NCBI GenBank assembly: GCA_024280975.1 | Contig: JAMXLQ010000209.1 | Span: 1 to 10,811 of the forward strand | Length of the DNA: 10,811 nucleotides | Reading direction: 5' to 3' | Origin: Methanosarcina sp. | Lineage (GTDB): Archaea > Halobacteriota > Methanosarcinia > Methanosarcinales > Methanosarcinaceae | Shown: positions 6,553-10,811 of the stretch, piece after piece | How positions within the stretch are numbered: position 1 is the first letter of the stretch | Layout of the letters: each line of letters begins with the position of its first letter | Translations under genes and position numbers: made by a program | Notes under the pieces: model-generated | Told to the model about the DNA's origin: nothing | Databases searched by the model: none | The model's input: only the letters and a program-made list of their open reading frames with translations

Positions 6553-6555
6553 CAC

Positions 6556-6913
6556 TTCTTATCTTGCACGGAAAAGATTAAAAACGGTTCTCATGCATGT
6601 CCAGCGAACTTATTAAGAGTAGAATTTGTAAAGAGAGAATTTATAAATAGAGAACCTATAAAGAGTAGAACTTATAAAGTAAAATGCAGAATTAGTACTA
6701 GTATAACTAGTCCGATCTGCCATTCGATCTACCATCAATATAATATGTATTTAATTTCTTTTAAAAGTATCTGTAGAACCTATCTTTCTTTTATTCTGTC
6801 TTTTTAGTCTAGAAAGTCTTTTACGGAATGAATCTTTCATATAACAAGTTTCAAAATGTATAGTGTTAAATAAATAATTTAAATAAGTTTACCAAATTTA
6901 GGGAAGGTCAAGG
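6556..6913. other. Divergent intergenic region between channel and coiled-coil genes
   Basis: No gene is seen. To the right of the tandem array are ACTAGT-ATA-ACTAGT (6697-6711), a repeat of a palindromic hexamer, and an adjacent 12-bp imperfect tandem pair, CGATCTGCCATT and CGATCTACCATC (6713-6736). AT-rich stretches near 6868-6886 could hold the TATA box of the coiled-coil gene. Both genes probably start transcription from here. Confidence 0.55.
6606..6683. repeat. Five tandem 15-16 bp repeats with TATA-like cores
   Basis: The units start at 6606, 6622, 6637, 6652 and 6668 and follow the pattern GAAYTTATAAAGAGTA with one to a few changes each. Lengths are 16, 15, 15, 16 and 16. Most units contain a TTATAAA or close variant, readable as a TATA box on either strand. 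The array lies 66-143 bases upstream of the channel ATG and about 230 bases upstream of the coiled-coil gene. It could hold overlapping promoters or regulator sites for the channel gene. Confidence 0.85.
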
Positions 6914-8176
6914 TTGAAGTGGATTAAGAAACTCCTCGGAAAAAAAGAAGATTCCATTGAGGAAATAGGCCTCAAAGAAATCAATTTCGAAGACGTACCC
7001 TCATGGTTGGATGCCAGGTCTCAAAAAATATCTTCCCGAGTAGAAAAGGATGTGTCCGGCCTTTTAAAAGAACTTGAAGTTTCGCTTTTGGCACTCAAGG
7101 AAAGCAACTCAAGGCTTGCCGAGGCCAAAGTCGAGGGAGACTTTGATATCAGGGCTGTAAAGCGAGCGAAGAGCAACAGAGAAAATGTGACAAAACAAGT
7201 CGCAATGTTGATAGATAAAATCAAAGTGCAGGAAAGCAGGGATTTCAGAGCTCTCGAAGGCTTCTATGGAGCAACTGTGCAGAATCTCGATACATGCTTG
7301 GAGCATATGAACCAAAGTTTCAGGTATACCAGAAGCGTTTTCCCAGAGGAATCAAAAGAACTTAGTGAAAGTCTTGCCAGCCTAGGTAAGATTTTTAATG
7401 AGTTTCGAGAGGTAATTTTGGTAAATAAAAACGAAATGGATATCATCGAAGCAGCTTATTCGGAAGTTAATGAAATACAGGAACTTTCGGCCTCAATAGC
7501 AGCCGAAGAGCTGGAACTTGAATCTAGAAACCGAAGAATCCAGGCTTTGAGGGCTGAAGCTTCTAAAGCTAGCCAAGCTCTCGAGGATTTCAGAAAGGGA
7601 TCTGCCTGGCAGAATTTACAGAACTTGCAGGCGGAATTTTCTGCTGTCAGAGAAAAACTCAGAAAAGCCGAAGCAGGTTTGAGCTCTCTTGTGCTTCCGC
7701 TTTCAGGCCATCTCTCCAGAATTAAAAAACTTCACGAAAGTGGCAGGTATACCTTAAATCCGGAAGTAAAGAAACAGCTTGACATTTGTCTCGGGGATCC
7801 TGTACATGTAGATCCTTCTTTTTTCCCGAAGCTTCAAAAGGTATTTGAAGATAATGCCCTGGATATGCAGGCTCAGAAAAAAGAAAAAGCCCTGTTACAG
7901 GTCAAAACTGCAATTTCGGTTTTTCCAGAGCGGAAAAAAGAGTATCTCGAAGCCTTGCAGGAGTACGAGATAAAAAAAGCTCAAATCGAAGGTTCAGACA
8001 CCGGAAAACTGGTCGAACTCGAACACAAAGAAGTCGAAATTCTGAGCAGGACTCGCTTGCTTGAAGAAGACGTTGAGGATTCCGAAAAGAAGTTAGCTGC
8101 TTTAAGAGAAGAGCTGGAACACAGAAAGGAAAAACTTCTTGCCAGTATCAGTTTAATCGACAGCAATTCAAAGTGA
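6914..8176 (+). CDS. Coiled-coil protein of unknown function
   Basis: I do not recognise a specific family for this 420-residue protein. It is soluble, has no signal peptide or membrane segment, and is rich in Glu, Lys, Leu, Ala and Ser. It opens with a basic amphipathic stretch (KWIKKLLGKK). Long heptad-like helices are apparent at about 38-105, 185-260 and 340-412. Between them are less repetitive parts, including a Pro/Gly-bearing segment around 277-305 (SGRYTLNPEVKKQLD, GDPVHVDPSFFP). Such archaeal proteins are often labelled SbcC- or SMC-like, but no Walker A, Walker B or zinc-hook motif is visible, so that name would be unsupported. The start is TTG 6914 with GGAAGGT at 6902-6908. No better ATG or GTG is near, and the hydrophobic-basic N-terminus fits. 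It appears to be a single-gene unit. Confidence 0.75.
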   Translation: MKWIKKLLGKKEDSIEEIGLKEINFEDVPSWLDARSQKISSRVEKDVSGLLKELEVSLLALKESNSRLAEAKVEGDFDIRAVKRAKSNRENVTKQVAMLIDKIKVQESRDFRALEGFYGATVQNLDTCLEHMNQSFRYTRSVFPEESKELSESLASLGKIFNEFREVILVNKNEMDIIEAAYSEVNEIQELSASIAAEELELESRNRRIQALRAEASKASQALEDFRKGSAWQNLQNLQAEFSAVREKLRKAEAGLSSLVLPLSGHLSRIKKLHESGRYTLNPEVKKQLDICLGDPVHVDPSFFPKLQKVFEDNALDMQAQKKEKALLQVKTAISVFPERKKEYLEALQEYEIKKAQIEGSDTGKLVELEHKEVEILSRTRLLEEDVEDSEKKLAALREELEHRKEKLLASISLIDSNSK

Positions 8177-8188
8177 AATTCACGAGTT

Positions 8189-8254
8189 CCGTCACCCGAG
8201 TCCCGTCTCGGGAGGACGGTGTCTGTTTCGCTCACTTCGTTCGCTCAAGCAGAC
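8189..8254. repeat. Two adjacent GC-rich hairpins
   Basis: Hairpin one pairs CCGTC-CCCGAG (8189-8200, one unpaired A between) with CTCGGG-GACGG (8207-8219, two bases bulged) around the loop TCCCGT. Hairpin two pairs GTCTGTTT (8221-8228) with AAGCAGAC (8247-8254, one G-U pair) around a loop containing CGCTCACTTCGTTCGCT. They begin 12 bases after the coiled-coil stop codon. The composition is much richer in GC than the surrounding DNA. They may serve as a terminator, or form part of a dispersed repeat element together with the repeats at 8370-8443. Confidence 0.7.
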
Positions 8255-8369
8255 TAATTTACATAAACATACTGAGTTTAGCTCAAGAGAGCTGGTTAAT
8301 GGGCAAGAAAGACTACATTTTCAACTTGCTCAGAATGGCAATTTACCTGGATTTCGTTTTCAAAAAAAA

Positions 8370-8443
8370 GGTTGATCGAAAACCTCAGCAATGACGTGGT
8401 CAGCGTGATCAACCGGCGCAACGGTTGCGGCTCAACGGTTGCG
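8370..8443. repeat. GC-rich cluster of inverted and direct repeats
   Basis: GGTTGATC (8370-8377) and GATCAACC (8407-8414) form a perfect 8-bp inverted repeat. It is followed by two copies of CAACGGTTGCG (8419-8429 and 8433-8443) with a 14-base period. Each copy is itself a CAAC-G-GTTG dyad. CAACCG (8411-8415 region) can also pair with either CGGTTG, so several alternative folds compete. Confidence 0.7.
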
Positions 8444-8695
8444 ATATAACTTGTGCTCAAGAAGACTGACCTATAGGTTTCGAATTGTGGAGTACTGAAT
8501 TATGGGATAGAAATTTCCGGGCTGTAGATGTGTTCTGTGGTTATAAATGACTGAAATAAACTTTTACCATACCGTGTCGTCTGCAGTTATGGAGAATAAA
8601 GTTGGTGAGGTCTGAGTTTTGTCCAAGACGGTATAGTTTATGTATTCTGACTGTTTTTATTTTTCCTTTAATAGCTTAAGAAAAGAGGTTTGGCA

Positions 8696-9427
8696 ATGAC
8701 AGAGGCGCTTTACTTCCTTGATTGTTACCTGAAAGAGTTCGAAGCAACTGTCGAAAAAGTGACTGATGATAGATTTGTAGTTCTTGACCGTACAGCTTTT
8801 TATCCAGAAAGCGGGGGACAGCCCAGCGATACCGGAAAGTTAATCCGCGAGTCCGATGGAGCTGAGTTTAATGTCCTGTATACGGGTAAGTTTAATGGAG
8901 ATATCAGTCATGAGATAGCTGGTGAAAATGTCGCAAACGGGTTAAAAGTAGGGGACAGAGTGAAAGGGTTCATAGACTGGGATCGCCGTTACAGGCACAT
9001 GCGTATGCATACAGCAACTCACGTGATCGCAAACGTAATTGAAAAGGAAGCAGGGGCCCAGATAACCGGAAACCAGCTTGGTCTTGACCAGAGCAGGGTG
9101 GATTTCAGCCTTGAGACCTTTGACAGGGATAAATTTGCTGAGTACGAGAAAATTGCCAACGATATTATAACCCGGAAAAATCCTGTTAATTTCTACCTTG
9201 TAAACCGCAAAGAAGCTGAAGAAAAGCTCTCACGATTAACCACGTTGGCGAAAGGCTTTTCCGATGAGATAAAAGAAGTTCGCATGGTAGAAATCGAAGG
9301 AGTAACAATTGAAGCCTGCGGGGGGACCCACGTTAAAAATACTGAGGAAATAAAAGGCGTAAAGATCACAAAACTTCAGAACAAAGGGAAGAGCAACAGG
9401 AGAATGTACTTTACACTTGTGGATTAA
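8696..9427 (+). CDS. alaX: Alanyl-tRNA editing protein AlaX (medium form)
   Basis: This 243-residue free-standing editing domain hydrolyses tRNA-Ala wrongly charged with serine (and possibly glycine), backing up AlaRS in the cytoplasm. An N-terminal beta-barrel part contains YPESGGQPSDTG (36-47), the glycine-rich motif of the AlaX-M type. The zinc-binding editing site follows: His105 and His109 in HTATH, then Cys208 and His212 in CGGTH. All four ligands are present and the length is normal, so it should be active. The start is ATG 8696 with AGAGGT at 8684-8689. A TTG at 8690 in the same frame touches that site and is unlikely. The AlaRS catalytic domain is absent. It is transcribed alone and ends at a strong pyrimidine-rich terminator. 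Confidence 0.95.
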   Translation: MTEALYFLDCYLKEFEATVEKVTDDRFVVLDRTAFYPESGGQPSDTGKLIRESDGAEFNVLYTGKFNGDISHEIAGENVANGLKVGDRVKGFIDWDRRYRHMRMHTATHVIANVIEKEAGAQITGNQLGLDQSRVDFSLETFDRDKFAEYEKIANDIITRKNPVNFYLVNRKEAEEKLSRLTTLAKGFSDEIKEVRMVEIEGVTIEACGGTHVKNTEEIKGVKITKLQNKGKSNRRMYFTLVD

Positions 9428-9448
9428 GCTCTGAACCGAACTTGGATT

Positions 9449-9503
9449 AGTTTTTGTTTTTTTACTTTCTTCTTACTTTCTTGTTTTCTTTTCTTTTTCT
9501 TCC
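9449..9503 (+). terminator. Long T-rich terminator after alaX
   Basis: A stretch of about 55 bases is almost entirely pyrimidine, with T runs of up to seven. It begins about 20 bases after the alaX stop. It is bracketed by CTGAACC (9431-9437) and GGTTCAG (9506-9512), a perfect 7-bp dyad. T-rich tracts terminate archaeal RNA polymerase efficiently. Confidence 0.7.
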
Positions 9504-9603
9504 AGGGTTCAGGTCTCAAGAGGGTCGTACTCTGTCAGCAGAATACATTGGACTGAAATGAGAGTTTTTGAGTCTGAATACTATTATTTAATATAATTTA
9601 TCA

Positions 9604-9634
9604 TTTAACCTAATTTATAATTCTTTAATTATAA
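9604..9634 (+). promoter_or_regulatory. Probable promoter region of the F420 oxidoreductase gene
   Basis: Several TATA-like sequences (TTTATAAT near 9614 and TTATAAT near 9629) lie 25-45 bases before the TTG start. The exact box cannot be chosen by eye. Confidence 0.35.
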
Positions 9635-9655
9635 TCTAATCAGTGGGGGATAAGA

Positions 9656-10654
9656 TTGCTTAAACTAGGATATAAAATTGCACCTGAACAGTTTCCTCCG
9701 TCGGAGATGCTGCAGCAGGTTATAACTGCTGAAAAAGCAGGCTTTGAAAGTATCGATGCTAGTGACCATTTCCACCCATGGAGTGAAAGCGGGCAGGCCT
9801 GTTTTATCTGGAGCTGGCTTGGTGCAGCAGCTGCGAGTACACAAAGCATAGAACTGGGAACAGGTCTGACCTGCCCTATTTTACGTTATAACCCTGCAAT
9901 TATTGCTCAGGCTGCTGCAACAGTATCCTCGCTTGCCGGGGGAAGAACTTATCTAGCAGTTGGAACCGGAGAAGCTTTAAACGAATATTCTGTAACCCTC
10001 GAATGGCCTGAGTATAACGAACGTCAGATACGAATGATAGAAGCAATAAGGCTTATTCGTGAACTATGGACAGGGCAGAAGGTCAGTTTTGATGGGTGTT
10101 ATTACCAAACAAAAAATGCCAAACTATATACGCTGCCTGAAAACAACGTTCCAATCTATATTTCCTCTCTTGTGCCTGAAAGCGCTTATGTTGCAGGCTA
10201 CTATGGAGATGGCCTTCTAACTGTAGGAGGAGAGTCGGATACGCAGAAATATGAGCAGATTCTTTCCGAATTTGAAAAGGGGGCCAGGGACTCAGGTAAG
10301 AGTCTGGAAAACCTCCCAAAGGCAATAGAACTCTTTGTTGACTATGGGACAGATCCTGAAGGATCCGTTGAGAACTTCATGAAGTACTGGGCTGGAGCAC
10401 TCGTACCTGCCCTTTTCCTGAATAAAATCTACACTCCTGAGATGTCTGCTCAGAACGGGAAAGTTGTGGGCCCGGATACAGTACGAGAACATGCTTGTTT
10501 TTCCGAAAATCCTGAAGACCACATTAATTTTATAAAGAAATATATTGATTTAGGTTTCACACATATTTACTTACATTCGGCAGCCTCAGACCAGATAGCT
10601 TTCCTCAAAGCCTACGGAAAGGACGTCTTACCAGTATTAAAAGATATGAAATAA
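9656..10654 (+). CDS. F420-dependent LLM-class oxidoreductase, Fgd-like
   Basis: This 332-residue TIM-barrel protein belongs to the luciferase-like family close to mycobacterial F420-dependent glucose-6-phosphate dehydrogenase (Fgd). The start (LKLGYK-APEQFPP) and the segments SDHFHPW (36-42), RYNPAIIAQA (77-86) and GTGEALNE (103-110) match Fgd closely. The Fgd catalytic residues His40, Trp44 and Glu109 correspond to His38, Trp42 and Glu106 here. The phosphate-binding part differs: after GDG the Fgd TSGKGEE is replaced by TVGGESD, removing the recalled Lys198, and the Lys259 and Arg283 regions do not align well. The substrate is therefore probably not glucose 6-phosphate, and the true alcohol or aldehyde partner is unknown. 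Coenzyme F420 is the expected cofactor in a methanogen. The start is TTG 9656 with GGGGGA at 9645-9650. A stop codon at 9632 rules out longer forms. It is probably a single-gene unit. Confidence 0.88.
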   Translation: MLKLGYKIAPEQFPPSEMLQQVITAEKAGFESIDASDHFHPWSESGQACFIWSWLGAAAASTQSIELGTGLTCPILRYNPAIIAQAAATVSSLAGGRTYLAVGTGEALNEYSVTLEWPEYNERQIRMIEAIRLIRELWTGQKVSFDGCYYQTKNAKLYTLPENNVPIYISSLVPESAYVAGYYGDGLLTVGGESDTQKYEQILSEFEKGARDSGKSLENLPKAIELFVDYGTDPEGSVENFMKYWAGALVPALFLNKIYTPEMSAQNGKVVGPDTVREHACFSENPEDHINFIKKYIDLGFTHIYLHSAASDQIAFLKAYGKDVLPVLKDMK

Positions 10655-10741
10655 AGCCATTGGAAAATATCTTTTCACTTTTTAACTTTACAAAAACATC
10701 TTTTATTATATGCCGCGTTTGAGGCTTCTTCTTGAAAGAGA

Positions 10742-10763
10742 TTTCTAAAAGTTATTTTAGAAA
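10742..10763. repeat. 9-bp hairpin near the window end
   Basis: TTTCTAAAA (10742-10750) and TTTTAGAAA (10755-10763) are perfect inverted repeats around the loop GTTA. The hairpin is 87 bases after the oxidoreductase stop. T-rich DNA near 10673-10684 is the more likely terminator for that gene. No gene is seen from 10655 to the end. Confidence 0.6.
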
Positions 10764-10811
10764 ATGTCACTTTCCAAAGTTGGTATGCTTAAACATTCTT
10801 CAAAAACTGTA

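Larger units (their letters stand above)
8177..8689. other. 513-base gap holding a composite repeat element
   Basis: The left half has the GC-rich hairpins and repeats listed separately. A 73-codon open frame (8173-8394) runs through the first hairpins and has no ribosome binding site of its own, so it is not called as a gene. The right half is AT-rich, with a 7-bp dyad ATACCGT / ACGGTAT (8569-8575, 8628-8634) just before the AlaX promoter region. Confidence 0.55.

Noticed and set aside
6606..6683. CRISPR array
   Set aside because: The units are directly tandem, 15-16 bases long, without unique spacers, and no cas gene is near.
6914..8176. SbcC/SMC ATPase or V-type ATPase subunit
   Set aside because: No Walker A, Walker B, signature or zinc-hook motif and no membrane segments are present. 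Only helical coiled-coil character supports such names.
8173..8394. 73-codon open frame overlapping the stop of the coiled-coil gene by a GTGA junction
   Set aside because: It has no ribosome binding site of its own in a suitable place. Its first third is the GC-rich twin-hairpin element, and the rest shows no domain or normal protein-like pattern. It is better explained as read-through of a repeat element.
9656..10654. Methylenetetrahydromethanopterin reductase (Mer)
   Set aside because: It is in the same LLM superfamily and expected in a methanogen, but the APEQFPP, SDHFHPW and GTGEALNE segments match the Fgd-like branch instead.

Overview
The window looks like a chromosomal segment of a methanogenic archaeon, most likely Methanosarcina. 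The reasons are AT-rich intergenic DNA with archaeal TATA-like boxes and oligo-T terminators, GGAGG-type ribosome binding sites, GTG and TTG starts, and a gene set of archaeal and methanogen families: COG1900/DUF39 plus NIL-ferredoxin homocysteine synthesis, DUF166, a free-standing alanyl-tRNA editing protein and an F420-type luciferase-like oxidoreductase. No rRNA, tRNA, CRISPR array or intact insertion sequence was recognised.

Left part (1-3499): a two-gene operon on the plus strand encodes a DUF39 protein with a C-terminal CBS pair and a NIL-domain 2x[4Fe-4S] ferredoxin. Together they are the methanogen route that makes homocysteine from aspartate semialdehyde. A 667-base non-coding gap holding a long imperfect hairpin follows. 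Then comes a DUF166 protein with a CxxC-x3-CxxC cysteine motif, which may be functionally linked but has its own promoter.

Middle (3500-6913): a convergent gap with nested dyads leads to a small secreted protein on the minus strand. It has 13 cysteines in about 100 residues and reads as a single VCBS/cadherin-like beta domain. A 958-base stretch without a convincing gene follows, rich in inverted repeats (a perfect 16-bp hairpin and a 20-bp palindrome). Next are an Mth938-domain protein (plus) and a convergent MscS-type channel (minus). Upstream of the channel gene, in a divergent intergenic region, is an array of five 15-16 bp repeats that each contain a TATA-like core.

Right part (6914-10811): a TTG-started 420-residue coiled-coil protein of unknown function is followed by a GC-rich composite of hairpins and direct repeats that looks foreign to its AT-rich surroundings. 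After that come AlaX (trans-editing of mischarged tRNA-Ala) with a strong pyrimidine-rich terminator, and an F420-dependent oxidoreductase. The latter keeps the catalytic residues of glucose-6-phosphate dehydrogenase Fgd but apparently not its phosphate pocket.

Apart from the homocysteine pair, the genes look like single transcription units with separate jobs. No single multi-gene novel system is evident. The most unusual items are the cysteine-rich secreted mini-domain, the TATA-like repeat array and the GC-rich repeat element.
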